Shown here in pieces: positions 1 to 10,179 of a stretch of DNA of 64,000 bases; the stretch's first letter is position 1; each line of letters begins with the position of its first letter. The position numbers were made by a program, and so were the translations under genes. The stretch spans positions 186,001-250,000 of the forward strand of contig NZ_AODL01000002.1 of assembly GCF_000525995.1 (NCBI RefSeq), given 5' to 3'. A model generated the notes under the pieces. It was not told the DNA's origin. It searched no databases and saw nothing but the letters and a program-made list of their open reading frames with translations. This DNA comes from Paenilisteria riparia FSL S10-1204. GTDB lineage: Bacteria > Bacillota > Bacilli > Lactobacillales > Listeriaceae.

Positions 1-1
1 C

Positions 2-2855
2 GACGAAGTATACGTTGAGAAATGCGTCGTTAATCCGAAACATATCGAAGTACAAATACTCGGTGATTCGCATGGTAACATCGTCCATTTATTTGAACGT
101 GACTGCTCTGTGCAACGCCGTCATCAAAAAGTAGTAGAAGTTGCGCCATGTAATGCCATCACATCTGATTTACGGGAACGTATTTGTGATGCTGCTGTAA
201 AACTAATGAAAAACGTGAATTATTTGAACGCAGGGACGGTTGAATTTTTAGTTTCTGGCGAAGAATTTTACTTTATTGAAGTCAATCCTCGTGTTCAAGT
301 AGAACACACGATTACAGAGATGATTACAGGTATCGACATCGTTCAGTCGCAATTATTTATTGCTGATGGTTCGTCGATGCATGATCAAATCGTAGGCATT
401 CCGCAACAAGAAGATATTCATATTAATGGTTCAGCAATTCAATGCCGGATTACAACTGAAGATCCGTTGAACAACTTCATGCCAGACACTGGGCGTATTA
501 ATACATACCGCTCAACAGGTGGTTTTGGCGTTCGTCTTGATGCAGGTAATGGTTTCCAAGGAACGGTCGTAACACCTTTTTACGATTCTTTACTTGTAAA
601 ACTATGTACATGGGGTATGACATTTGAACAAGCATCTCGTAAAATGATCCGTAACTTGGTTGAATTCCGTATTCGCGGTGTTAAAACAAACATCCCGTTC
701 CTCTTAAATGTTGTCCAACATCCGGATTTCATTAGTGGCAACTACAATACATCATTTATCGACTCCACACCAGAACTGTTTGACTTTCCTAAAGTACGCG
801 ACCGTGGCACGAAAACGCTACGCTACATCAGTAACGTTACTGTTAATGGGTTCCCAGGAATCAAACAACGTGAGAAATTAGTTTACGATGAGCTACGCAT
901 TCCAAAAATCCCGTTTGATGCAAAAATCGAACCAGGAACGAAACAAATTTTGGATGCAAAAGGTCCTGCTGGCGTAGTCGAATGGGTAAAATCACAAAAA
1001 GAAGTATTACTAACAGATACGACATTGCGTGATGCGCATCAATCGTTACTTGCAACGCGTGTCCGTTCTAAAGATATTTTCCAAATTGCCGATCCAATGG
1101 CTCACTTATTGCCAAACATGTTCTCCTTTGAAATGTGGGGCGGGGCAACATTTGACACAGCGTATCGTTTCCTAAATGAAGACCCATGGGTACGTTTAGA
1201 AACATTGCGCAAACAAATTCCAAACGTGATGTTCCAAATGTTACTACGCGGAGCCAATGCTGTTGGTTACAAAAATTACCCAGACAATGTGATTCGCGAA
1301 TTCGTGAAGCAGTCCGCACAAAGCGGTGTTGATGTATTCCGTATTTTTGACAGCTTAAACTGGTTGAAAGGTATGGAAGTATCCATTGAAGCTGTTCGTG
1401 ATGCTGGGAAAATTGTGGAAGCAGCAATTTGTTACACAGGTGACATTGAAGACCAGACACGTACGAAATACAATGTAGATTACTACAAAGACATGGCGAA
1501 AGAACTTGTCGCACAAGGTACCGATATTCTAGCAATTAAGGATATGGCTGGACTTTTGAAACCACAAGCAGCGTATCGTCTTGTTAGCGAACTAAAAGAC
1601 ACTGTCGATGTACCGATTCACTTGCACACACACGATACAAGTGGTAACGGTATTTACACGTACGCTGCAGCAGTAAGTGCGGGCGTTGATATTGTCGATG
1701 TAGCCTCAAGCGCAATGAGTGGTGCCACATCACAACCAAGTATGACAGGCCTTTACTACGGTCTCGAAAATGGAAAACGTCAAGCGATTCTTAATGCACA
1801 TAACTCGCAAATGATTAACCATTATTGGGAAGACGTTCGTAAATACTACAAAGACTTCGATAACGCGCTAAACTCACCACAAACCGAAGTTTACATTCAC
1901 GAAATGCCAGGCGGTCAATACACGAACTTGCAACAACAAGCCAAAGCAGTTGGACTTGGCGATCGTTGGGACGAAGTAAAAGAAACATATGCTGTCGTTA
2001 ATGACATGTTCGGCGATATTGTAAAAGTAACACCATCATCTAAAGTTGTAGGGGATATGGCGCTATTCATGGTCCAAAACGACCTAAGCGAACAAGATAT
2101 CTACGACAAAGGTGAAAGCATCGATTTCCCTGACTCCATCATCGAGTTCTTCATGGGCGAAATCGGTCAACCGTACCAAGGATTCCCAGAAAAACTACAA
2201 AAACTAGTGCTTAAAGGTCGTGAGCCTCTAGCAGAACGCCCTGGAGCTCTTATGGAGCCGGTTGATTTTGAAGCAGTTCGTGCCGAGCTAGCAGAAAAAA
2301 TGCCAAAATGCCGAGCCTACAGACCATGATGTCATGTCTTACATCCTTTATCCAAAAGTATTCCTAGATTACTTAACGATGATCGATAAATATGGTGATG
2401 TCACAGTACTTGATACACCAACATTCTTCAAAGGCATGCGCTTAGGCGAAACCGTAGAAGTAGAACTTGAAAAAGGAAAAACACTCATTATCAAGTTAAA
2501 TTCTATTGGAGAACCAATTGCCGACGGAACACGCGTTATCTATTTCGAACTAAACGGCCAACCACGTGAAATCTCGATTCAAGACTTCAACGTTCAATCA
2601 ACCGTTGTAACGCGTCATAAGATTGATACAACCAACCCAGAACACGTTGGCGCAACAATGACCGGTTCTGTTATCAAGATTGTCGCAGAAAAAGGCCAGC
2701 TAGTGAAAAAAGGCGATCCATTGCTAATTACAGAAGCAATGAAGATGGAAACAACCATCCAAGCCCCATTCGACGGAAAAGTAAATGCCATTTTCGTAAC
2801 AGACGGCGACACTATCGAATCAGCAGACCTACTCATGGAAGTTGGTCGCGTATAA
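2..2855 (+). CDS. pycA: Pyruvate carboxylase, 5'-truncated by window edge, one frame break
   Basis: Biotin enzyme that carboxylates pyruvate to oxaloacetate in the cytoplasm and feeds the TCA cycle. The gene is already open at base 2. The biotin carboxylase part shows HIEVQILGD and CSVQRRHQKVVEVAP, followed by the carboxyltransferase domain (TDTTLRDAHQSLLATR near 1018-1065, FEMWGGATFD near 1128). The C-terminal biotinyl domain has EAMKME, with the biotinylated lysine codon at 2742-2744. The frame ends at 2329 but conserved sequence (TDHDVMSYILYPKVF) resumes one frame over. Removing one A from the A6 run near 2295-2300 restores a single reading frame, so I read this as one gene with a probable sequencing error. 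The second frame alone (2334-2855) would be only a BCCP fragment. The gene ends before a hairpin terminator. Confidence 0.93.
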
Positions 2856-2871
2856 ACACATAATAAAACAG

Positions 2872-2905
2872 AAGAGTCGGGCGTATCCATTTGCCTGGCT
2901 CTTTC
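2872..2905 (+). terminator. Rho-independent terminator after pycA
   Basis: AGAGTCGGGC (2873-2882) pairs with GCCTGGCTCT (2893-2902), with two G-T pairs, and runs into a short T stretch. It lies 17 bases after the pycA stop. Confidence 0.7.
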
Positions 2906-2933
2906 TACGTGTATGAAAGGGAGAGTATAACAC

Positions 2934-3839
2934 ATGCCAATCAAAAAAAGCCTCGCAGTTTTAAGTCTCGCCATCATCCTCGTTCTAACAGGATGCAGCG
3001 CCCAAAACACTGCCGAAAAACAAGCAAAAAAACCAGAATACATAGCAACAGACGCGACCGGTTCCAAAGTAGAACTAAGCAGCAAACCTAAAAAAATCGT
3101 CTCACTGATGCCAAGCAATACCGAGACACTATACCGCCTAGGCGTAGGCAAAAATGTGATTGGTGTCACATCCAGCGATGACTACCCAGAAGCCATCAAA
3201 AAAGTCCCAGTCGTTGCAACAACTGAAATCAACGTTGAAAAAATAATCGGCATGAAACCCGACCTTGTCCTAGGCCACGCCTCCACGATGATGTACAGCA
3301 AAGATTCCTACGACCAAATCAAAAAAGCCAATATCCCGTTATTTATCGTAGAAGACGCCCAAAATTACGACACAGTCTACAAAACATTCACTCAAATCGG
3401 TGACCTAACAGGTACGACAAAAGAAGCGAATAAGCTCGTGTCCTCGATGGAAGCAACAGACAAACAAATCCGCGAAGAAGCCAAAAAACGTGTGACAACA
3501 AAAGCCAAAGTGTGGCTAGAAATCAGTCCAGATTTATACACCGCAGGCAAAGGGACTTTTATCAACGAAATGTTAACCAATATTCAAGCAACGAATATCG
3601 TCTCCGAAGAAGGCTACCCACAATATAACGAAGAACAAGTCATCAAAGCAGCCCCAGACGTCATCATCACCATCTACCCAAATGCCAAAGAAACTATCGC
3701 CAAACGCTCCGCATGGAAAAACATCCCCGCAGTCAAAAATAATCGCATCTACGAAATCGATCCATCCATCGTGAGCCGACCAGGACCACGACTTATCGAA
3801 GGGCAAGAAGCCATTTTTGAAGCCGTGTATCCAGAATAA
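2934..3839 (+). CDS. ABC transporter substrate-binding lipoprotein (BtuF/FhuD-like)
   Basis: 301-residue secreted lipoprotein that would capture a metal chelate, cobalamin or haem-type ligand for an ABC importer. A lysine-rich start and hydrophobic stretch lead to a lipobox LTGC near residues 18-21. The mature part is a class III binding protein: the opening KIVSLMPSNTETLYRLG and IIGMKPDLVLG are typical of the BtuF/FhuD/periplasmic-binding-2 family. The start is chosen at ATG 2934 behind GGGAG. An overlapping ORF at 2891 is a shadow. No permease or ATPase for it lies in the window, so the partner transporter must be elsewhere. Ligand specificity cannot be read from the sequence. Confidence 0.85.
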   Translation: MPIKKSLAVLSLAIILVLTGCSAQNTAEKQAKKPEYIATDATGSKVELSSKPKKIVSLMPSNTETLYRLGVGKNVIGVTSSDDYPEAIKKVPVVATTEINVEKIIGMKPDLVLGHASTMMYSKDSYDQIKKANIPLFIVEDAQNYDTVYKTFTQIGDLTGTTKEANKLVSSMEATDKQIREEAKKRVTTKAKVWLEISPDLYTAGKGTFINEMLTNIQATNIVSEEGYPQYNEEQVIKAAPDVIITIYPNAKETIAKRSAWKNIPAVKNNRIYEIDPSIVSRPGPRLIEGQEAIFEAVYPE

Positions 3840-3910
3840 TTTTGAAAAAGTAAGGCTCTTACTTTACAAACGCCCGTTTTTGCGGTAATTTAACATAAGG
3901 TGGGGTTTTA

Positions 3911-3967
3911 TTGTCTCACTACAAATACGAAGAAATGGCTTACATTTACGGAAGAATCGACAAATAA
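3911..3967 (+). CDS. Possible 18-codon small ORF upstream of tagG
   Basis: TTG 3911 sits 7 bases after AAGGTGG (3897-3903) and opens an 18-codon frame ending in TAA. The same frame stays open for nine more codons beyond that stop (QQEEQLRHA) to a second TAA at 3995-3997. It could be a leader peptide of the teichoic acid exporter genes, a small gene cut by a stop, or chance. I do not recognise it. Confidence 0.3.
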   Translation: MSHYKYEEMAYIYGRIDK

Positions 3968-4116
3968 CAACAAGAAGAGCAACTAAGACACGCGTAAACG
4001 ACATCATTATGTATCTTTTTCTGGACACAAGAGGTGGAGCCTATACGACATGTAGCAAGAGATTTTCGGTTGCTGACACAGTAAACCGCATTATTATTCC
4101 GGAAAGAAGTGTTTTT

Positions 4117-4923
4117 GTGAAACAAGTATTAGAAGTCCTAAAAGAACAATTTAAGTACGCGCCAATGATTTTTCGAATTGCGCGTTATGAAGATAAAGCC
4201 ACCTACCAAAGCCATTACCTAGGTCTTGCGTGGCAAATATTAAACCCACTAATTCAAGTTGCGATTTACTACTTTGTATTTGGATTCGCGATGCGAGGCC
4301 AATCAGGAATTGCGGGAGCAAGCTACATCGAATGGATGTTGGCGGGTATCATTCCGTGGTTCTTTATTAGCGCAGTTATCCTGCAAGGGGCAAATAGCAT
4401 TTTTAATAAAATACACATGGTTTCTAAAATGAAGTTTCCGATGAGCGTTATGCCAAGTATAACAATTGTTTCTAACTTAACTAGCTATGTCACAATGATG
4501 ATTATCTTTTTTGCGTTGCTTTTTGTAAAAGGCGCTCCAGTTTCGATGTATTGGATTCAATTTTTCTATTATTTTGTTGCGATGATTGCATTTCTTTTCA
4601 GTGTTACATTGCTGAATGCGACGATTAGTGTACTCGTGCGCGATTATTACGTCATGCTACAATCAGTTATGCGTGTCCTATTCTATGTTTCGGGTGTTGT
4701 CTGGAACTTAGACACGAAACTTCCAGGATGGGTTGTTGACCTTTTGAAACTAAATCCACTTGTTTATATCTTGAAGGGCTTCAGGGAGAGTTTTGTCGGT
4801 CATAAAGGCTTCTGGCAAGAACCATCCTACACCGTCTACTTCTGGCTCATCACTATCGTCTGTCTGTACGTAGGATCCGTATTACACATGAAATTCCGCG
4901 AACGCTTCGTGGATTATTTATAG
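4117..4923 (+). CDS. tagG: Teichoic acid ABC exporter, permease subunit TagG
   Basis: 268-residue ABC-2 type integral membrane protein that, with TagH, flips undecaprenyl-linked teichoic acid across the membrane. YEDKATYQSHYLGLAWQ near the N-terminus and the PLIQVAIYYFVFG segment are typical of TagG/TarG, followed by six hydrophobic segments. The ORF extends upstream to 4009, but that extension does not resemble the family. GTG 4117, behind GGAAAG, gives the expected length (about 270 residues). tagH follows after 13 bases, so the two form one operon. The break in gene style from the upstream lipoprotein suggests that transcription starts in 3840-4116. Confidence 0.92.
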   Translation: MKQVLEVLKEQFKYAPMIFRIARYEDKATYQSHYLGLAWQILNPLIQVAIYYFVFGFAMRGQSGIAGASYIEWMLAGIIPWFFISAVILQGANSIFNKIHMVSKMKFPMSVMPSITIVSNLTSYVTMMIIFFALLFVKGAPVSMYWIQFFYYFVAMIAFLFSVTLLNATISVLVRDYYVMLQSVMRVLFYVSGVVWNLDTKLPGWVVDLLKLNPLVYILKGFRESFVGHKGFWQEPSYTVYFWLITIVCLYVGSVLHMKFRERFVDYL

Positions 4924-4936
4924 GAGGTAAGGGCAA

Positions 4937-5959
4937 ATGGCAAAAAATATCAAAGTAGCATTCAAACATGTGTCCAAAGAATACGACCTCTATCAAAATA
5001 AATCTGACAAAATCAAGAGTCTATTCTTACCTAAAAATAAGCAAACTCAATCATTCTGGGCATTACGCGACGTTAGTTTTAACATTTACGATGGTGAAAC
5101 AGTGGGGCTAATCGGAATTAACGGCTCTGGAAAATCAACCATATCTAATATCATGTCTGGCGTTATCCCACCAACTCAAGGCGAAGTGGTCATCAATGGC
5201 GAGACTTCTCTAATCGCAATAGCCGTCGGTTTAAAAGGCCCGCTAACCGGTTACGAAAACGTCCGCTTGAAACTGCTTATGCATGGTTTAAAAACATCAG
5301 AAATAAACGCTTTGATGCCAAAAATCATTGATTTCGCAGATATTGGTGATTTCATGAACCAACCAATCAAGAACTATTCCAGTGGGATGCGCTCTCGTCT
5401 AGGTTTTGCGATTTCCGTGCATACCGATCCTGATATTCTTGTCATCGATGAAGCGCTATCTGTAGGAGATCAGACTTTCTACAAGAAATGCGTAGAAAAA
5501 ATCACAGAATTTAAAGAAGCAGGTCGTACAATTGTGTTCGTCAGTCACTCCTTAGGCCAAATGAAAAGCTTATGTGACCGCATTATCTGGATGCACTACG
5601 GGCAAATCCGTGAGATGGGAAACGCCCAAGAAGTCGCAGATAAGTACGATACATTTGTACGCTGGTTTAATGGCCAATCCAAATCCTACAAAAAAGACTA
5701 CCAAAACGACTTCAAACGCAAGCAAAAACGCCCACAAAAAGTCATCTATCCAAATCCAAATGCCAATAAATACAAACTAAGCTGGTTCGACAAAATTGCG
5801 CTTACTGTATTAATTGCATTGGCGATTTTCTTTGGCTACTGCGTAGGAACAGGTCAGTCTGTTCTAGGTATGTTCAAAGCGAGCGGCGATGAACCGCAAA
5901 TTGTGAAGCATGTTGATGCAGCAATGGATGCGAGAAGTGAGGCACAACGGCTTTATTAG
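4937..5959 (+). CDS. tagH: Teichoic acid ABC exporter, ATPase subunit TagH
   Basis: 340-residue ATPase partner of TagG that powers teichoic acid export. Walker [10 protein letters not shown] lies near residue 60, the ABC signature YSSGMRSRL near 147 and Walker [10 protein letters not shown] near 168, with the switch histidine in VFVSHSL. After the nucleotide-binding domain a basic linker leads to one membrane-spanning segment (about residues 289-308) and a short extracytoplasmic tail. This TagH-type tail is much shorter than in Bacillus subtilis TagH, which carries a long SH3-like region. GGAGG lies 8 bases before ATG 4937. A strong terminator follows at 5982. Confidence 0.92.
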   Translation: MAKNIKVAFKHVSKEYDLYQNKSDKIKSLFLPKNKQTQSFWALRDVSFNIYDGETVGLIGINGSGKSTISNIMSGVIPPTQGEVVINGETSLIAIAVGLKGPLTGYENVRLKLLMHGLKTSEINALMPKIIDFADIGDFMNQPIKNYSSGMRSRLGFAISVHTDPDILVIDEALSVGDQTFYKKCVEKITEFKEAGRTIVFVSHSLGQMKSLCDRIIWMHYGQIREMGNAQEVADKYDTFVRWFNGQSKSYKKDYQNDFKRKQKRPQKVIYPNPNANKYKLSWFDKIALTVLIALAIFFGYCVGTGQSVLGMFKASGDEPQIVKHVDAAMDARSEAQRLY

Positions 5960-5981
5960 TTTATGAATAAATAGTATAATG

Positions 5982-6020
5982 AAAATCGGACAGTTATTTA
6001 CTAAGGCTGTCCGATTTTTT
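5982..6020 (+). terminator. Strong terminator after tagH
   Basis: AAAATCGGACAG (5982-5993) pairs perfectly with CTGTCCGATTTT (6007-6018), and a T6 run follows the GC-rich part. It separates tagGH from the next gene. Confidence 0.9.
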
Positions 6021-6050
6021 GAGAGAGCGTATCTGAAGGAGAGAAATGAA

Positions 6051-6886
6051 ATGAAAAGAATAGCAGTACTGGGTAGTTGTGCTACAAGAGATAACTTTAA
6101 TTCTATTTTCAATGTTAATTATAAAAAAAAAAATTCGAATGTGTTCTCATGCAGAATCAGAGCTCTATTATTTCCATGGCATCTAAAAAAAGAGAAAATC
6201 CAGTGGTTTCAGCAGACAATTTTTCGGAATACGATGAGTGGTGCGTTAGATCCGATTTTACAAAAGAATTCTTTGACCATTTAGCGAGACTTCAACCAGA
6301 TACAATTATAGTGGATTTATTTGCTGATGCTCATTTCGGTGTTTTAGAAATAGAACCCGGAGAGTATGTGTCGAATAATCGTTGGAAATTGTGGCGTACC
6401 GCGTATTATAAAGAAGCATTAAAAGATAAAGCCGCAGAACTATCTATCGATAAAGATCGCAAACAGTACATGGAACTCTGGAAAAAATCATGGGATACAG
6501 TTCTTGAAAAATTAAAAAAAGCATCACCAAAGAGTAAGATTATTCTTCATCAAATCCGGAATGTGAAGGAATATTATAATTTTGATGATAATCGATTTGA
6601 CATTGCAACTTCTGGTAAGGTGAAAAATATTAATGTGGATTATTACAATGAGATGTTAGATGAAATGCATGCGTATATCAGAGAAAGTAACCAATCTATT
6701 AAAGTTATTGATTTGTTCAAAAAAAATAGAGAGTTTTTAAGTTTTGATGAACATCCATGGGGGCTTTTTTATGTGCATTACACAATGGACTATTATCCTT
6801 TATTCATGAATAGACTAAGTGCGATTGAGAAAGACAACAGCTGGTTTCGAATCTTTAAAAAGAATAAGGAAAGAGTTAGCGAATAG
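6051..6886 (+). CDS. DUF6270-like protein of the WTA island, one frame break
   Basis: The N-terminus IAVLGSCATRDNFNS matches what I know of the DUF6270 family (an SGNH-like N-terminal GSCxTRD motif, often in cell-surface glycan loci). Near the C-terminus DEHPWGLFYVHYT could supply acidic and histidine residues of an SGNH-type active site; that is inference. The start is ATG 6051 behind GAAGGAGAG. The reading frame is lost in the A11 run at 6123-6133. Adding one A gives a continuous protein of about 278 residues that carries on to the stop at 6886. No signal peptide or membrane segment is visible, so it is probably cytoplasmic. Substrate unknown; modification of teichoic acid or its sugars is a guess from location. 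Confidence 0.65.
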
Positions 6887-6978
6887 CGATAGTATCTATT
6901 TACCTCTTCCCACTACACATACTTTTTCACATAAAGAGTATTAGTCTATGTATTCAATAGTTAACGCAGAAATAGAAG

Positions 6979-7014
6979 ATACTGATGGACTATATATCCA
7001 TTGGTATTTTTTTG
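6979..7014 (+). terminator. Terminator in the 323-base gap after the DUF6270 gene
   Basis: ATACTGATGGA (6979-6989) pairs with TCCATTGGTAT (6997-7007) through 11 pairs, two of them G-T, with a T7 tail. The rest of 6887-7209 is AT-rich. TATACT at 7166-7171 precedes the next gene but lacks a convincing -35, so I name no promoter. Confidence 0.8.
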
Positions 7015-7209
7015 TTTAGCAGTAGTGTTATTGCATTTTTTTTCTAAATTTAATAAAGGAATTGTAGGTTGTATAGTTTAATAAGCACATACATAAATAG
7101 AGGATACGTGTAAGGAATAACTATGTGTTTGCATGTCTTTCCTTTTATGAATAAATTTTTTCTGTTATACTGTATAAGTATGTAAAAAACAATAAGGATG
7201 TAGTGAAAT

Positions 7210-8157
7210 ATGAAATTAATAACAATCTCGGTACCTGCTTATAACGAAAGTGAGGTATTACCGCACCTATACGACCGTATAAAGGAAGTCATGACTACGG
7301 TTTCGGATCGTTATGATTATGAGCTTTTGTTCATTAATGATGGTAGTTCGGATAATTCGGTTCAGATTATGAAAGAATTGCGCGCCAAGGATTCTCGTGT
7401 TTCTTATGTGGACCTTGCTCGGAATTATGGAAAAGAAATCGCTATGGCTGCAGGGTTTGATTATGCAAAAGGTGATGCGATGGTGACGATGGATGCAGAT
7501 TTGCAACACCCACCAGAGTTGATTCCAGAAATGTTACAACTATGGGAACAGGGCTACGAGGATGTTTATGCGAAACGAAAAATTCGTGAAGGTGAAACTT
7601 GGCTAAAGAAATATACATCTAAGAAATACTATCAGTTACTACAAAAAATGTCGAAAACGCCAGTTCTTCCAGATGCTGGTGATTTCCGTCTACTTGACCG
7701 TCGCTGTATTGATGCACTCAAAAAATTACGGGAAACACAGCGCTACTCCAAAGGTCTATACAGCTGGATGGGATTCAAGAAAGTAGAAATTGAGTTTGAT
7801 GCTGCCCCGCGCCTTGCTGGAGAAACGAAGTGGAACTACGGCTCACTGTTTAACCTTGCTTTGGAAGGAATGACATCATTCACCACTACACCGCTCAAAA
7901 TTTCTTCTATTTTAGGATTTATTGTATCGATTGTTGCTTTTATTTATATGATATATATATTCATTGCAACGCTTGTAACGGGAAATGCCGTCGAAGGTTT
8001 CCCAACACTAATGATAGTCATTTTATTCTTAGGTGGAGTTCAGTTGATTTCGATTGGAATTATTGGAGAATACTTGGGACGAATTTTTAATGAAGTGAAG
8101 GGTCGACCATTATACTTTGTCGAAGAATACAACGATGAGAGAGAGCCGATAAAATGA
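7210..8157 (+). CDS. Family 2 glycosyltransferase, GtrB/CsbB-type (polyprenyl-phosphate sugar synthase)
   Basis: 315-residue inner-leaflet enzyme that loads a sugar onto undecaprenyl phosphate for later extracytoplasmic glycosylation of teichoic acid. The GT-A fold starts with ISVPAYNESEVL. FINDGSSDNS and the DAD of TMDADLQHPPE (about residue 94) bind the nucleotide-sugar and metal. Two C-terminal membrane segments (about 227-250 and 264-285) anchor it, as in GtrB/DPM1-like proteins. GGATG lies before ATG 7210. Its stop overlaps the start of the next gene in ATGA, so the two are translationally coupled, the usual arrangement of GtrB with a GtrA/GtcA flippase. The sugar (galactose, glucose or GlcNAc) cannot be told from sequence. 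Confidence 0.88.
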   Translation: MKLITISVPAYNESEVLPHLYDRIKEVMTTVSDRYDYELLFINDGSSDNSVQIMKELRAKDSRVSYVDLARNYGKEIAMAAGFDYAKGDAMVTMDADLQHPPELIPEMLQLWEQGYEDVYAKRKIREGETWLKKYTSKKYYQLLQKMSKTPVLPDAGDFRLLDRRCIDALKKLRETQRYSKGLYSWMGFKKVEIEFDAAPRLAGETKWNYGSLFNLALEGMTSFTTTPLKISSILGFIVSIVAFIYMIYIFIATLVTGNAVEGFPTLMIVILFLGGVQLISIGIIGEYLGRIFNEVKGRPLYFVEEYNDEREPIK

Positions 8158-8592
8158 AAAAGATAAAGGACTTAATCACGAATTTCAGAAAAGAACATGG
8201 CAATTTCTATAGTATTATTATGTATATCATCATGGGAGGCTTTACGACTGTCGTTAATATTGCGTCGTTTTGGCTCTGTTAATTCATTTTTTGGGATTGA
8301 TTATGTGACTTCAAATACTGTTTCTTGGATAGCATCTGTTATTTTTGCTTATGCAACGAATAAACGATATGTATTTGAAAGCTATACACCCACTTGGAAA
8401 GATCGTGTGCGTGAAGCGTCATCATTCTTTGGTTTCCGTTTCTTGACATACTTGGTCGATTTGGCAGTGATGGTTATTTTGATTAGTGGCTTGGGTACAA
8501 ATGCACTAGTAGCAAAAATTCTAACAAATGTCATTGTACTTGTCTTGAACTATGTATTTAGTAAATGGATAATCTTTAAAATTAGGAAGTAA
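8154..8592 (+). CDS. GtrA/GtcA-like polytopic protein, one frame break
   Basis: Small four-helix membrane protein thought to flip or present polyprenyl-linked sugar outside the membrane; Listeria GtcA is needed for teichoic acid glycosylation. The first part (ATG 8154) encodes YIIMGGFTTVVNIASF, the GtrA N-terminal helix. The remainder, in the next frame, has GIDYVTSNTVSWIASV, YATNKRYVFES and a C-terminal NYVFSKWIIFK, all typical of the family. Dropping one T from the T4 run at 8268-8271 joins them into about 145 residues, the normal GtrA length. It overlaps the preceding glycosyltransferase by four bases, which supports a paired function. Confidence 0.82.
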
Positions 8593-8606
8593 AAGGTAGG
8601 TAAATT

Positions 8607-10096
8607 ATGATTCGTACAGAGAAAAATTGGAAATTATTAGGTTTGATAGGGTTTTTAGTATTTTTATTTTATACGTATATTGCATATCGAACGCCGTTAA
8701 CACATGATGATTGGAATTGGGGAATGAATGTTGGAATGGAGAGATTCCATAATGGTTTTAAAGACTATAATGGACGCTATTTTGGAAATTATACGGAATT
8801 ATTAATTACGCGTATCGGTTGGTTGCGTATATTACTTATGGGGCTATTTGGATCATTAATGGTCATTTTACCAGCTCTAATTTCGAAAACGACATCATTA
8901 GGTGTGTACTTACTTAGCTTTTTATTATTCCTCACTGTTCCTGCGAATATGTTTGCTCAAACCTATGGATGGGCAGCTGGCTTTTCAAACTATAACACTG
9001 CAGCAGTATTTATTTTACTCTACTTGCTAATTATTAAAAATATTTTTATGATAAGAAGCCTACATATAGCATATGGCTGACTATACTCGTTATTCCGCTA
9101 GGGATTGTTGGGCAACTTTTTGTAGAGCATGCAACGCTGTATACGATTGTTGCTAGTATTTTTGTTATTATTTGGTCATTTGTGAAATATCGTAAATTCT
9201 TTCTTCTTCACATTGTGTACTTTGTATCTGTAATTGTTGGAGCTGCAATTATGTTTTCCAATGGTGCATATGCAAAAATATTTAGTGGGGAAGATGGCTA
9301 TCGAACTGTCAACAGTGATATGGGGATTTTTGAAAGGGTCTATGATACATTTAAAACAACGATGTACCAGTATCTTGTTATGAATAATGTGGGGCTGAAT
9401 ATTGTACTTGCAATCATTGCGATTTTCGTATTAATGAAAGTAGCGCAAAACATTTCTACAGTGCAGCTTATCTTTAAGGGGCTATTCATTGTAGTACTAA
9501 CTATTTATCCGCTTTACAAACCATTAGTAGCAGGTGTTTTCCAAATTTCTTCAGAAGCGACTACTACTTTTGAAGCCTACTTTTCCTTACTCTTTTATTT
9601 AGTATTGCTTGCTACAGTGCTAATGTTCATACCAACAGCGAATCTAAAGGCGGAGCTGTCATTCTATCTTATTTCAGTCGTTACATTGGCCGCACCACTC
9701 TTCTTTGTGACTCCATTTGGACCACGTAACTTTATTATTTGTTATATGTTTTTTGTATTATTTGCTGTTAGAACTGTGCAATTTTTGTATACAGAGAACT
9801 ATTTGAATTTGCGTTCTTTATATTTACCGATATTTTCTTTAGTCTTACTGTTCGTAATAGCTTATTCTTATGTTTTTACAGAAATCGGACAAGCAAGTGA
9901 TGCACGCATGAAGAGTGTTCGCGAGCAGGCCGCCGCTGGAAAGCAGGTTGTTGAACTAGAGAGACTTCCATATCAACAGTATTTATGGATGAGCACGCCA
10001 ATTCAGGACGGACCGCATGCACCAGTTTTTGTGAAATATTACAATCTACCTAAAGGCACGACCCTAAAAATAGTTCCATACAAAGGTGCAAAATAA
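8607..10096 (+). CDS. Large polytopic membrane protein, DUF6056/GT-C-like, one frame break
   Basis: About 496 residues with roughly ten hydrophobic segments. The first extracytoplasmic loop carries TPLTHDDWNWG and NGRYFGNYTE, an acidic-aromatic loop like those of GT-C glycosyltransferases and the DUF6056 family. The frame closes at 9080 but resumes as TYSIWLTILVIPLGIVGQ in another frame. Adding one T to the T5 run at 9043-9047 makes one protein. The C-terminal 60 residues are soluble and extracytoplasmic. Following gtrB/gtrA by 14 bases, it is the likely enzyme that uses the lipid-linked sugar to decorate WTA or another surface polymer. That role is inferred from the neighbours only. Confidence 0.6.
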
Positions 10097-10160
10097 CACA
10101 TTTGTAATGTTGTTTTCGACTGCCAACTGTGAAATAATAGACAGGTACGTAAATTATTTC

Positions 10161-10179
10161 AAGGAGGTAAAGGTCAATC
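10161..10179 (+). promoter_or_regulatory. Strong ribosome binding site before a non-standard start (ATC)
   Basis: AAGGAGG (10161-10167) lies nine bases before ATC (10177-10179). That is exactly where the signal peptide coding begins, but no ATG, GTG or TTG is in frame there. Either ATC is used or the third base is a sequencing error for ATG. Confidence 0.5.

Noticed and set aside
1068-1535. Long minus-strand ORFs inside pycA and other genes
   Set aside because: They are antisense shadows of conserved coding sequence without start signals or recognisable products.
2334-2855. Separate biotin carboxyl carrier protein gene
   Set aside because: It continues pyruvate carboxylase after a one-base frame change and has no ribosome site of its own.
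3847-3865. Hairpin AAAGTAAG/CTTACTTT as a terminator after the lipoprotein gene
   Set aside because: The loop is only three bases and no T-run follows.
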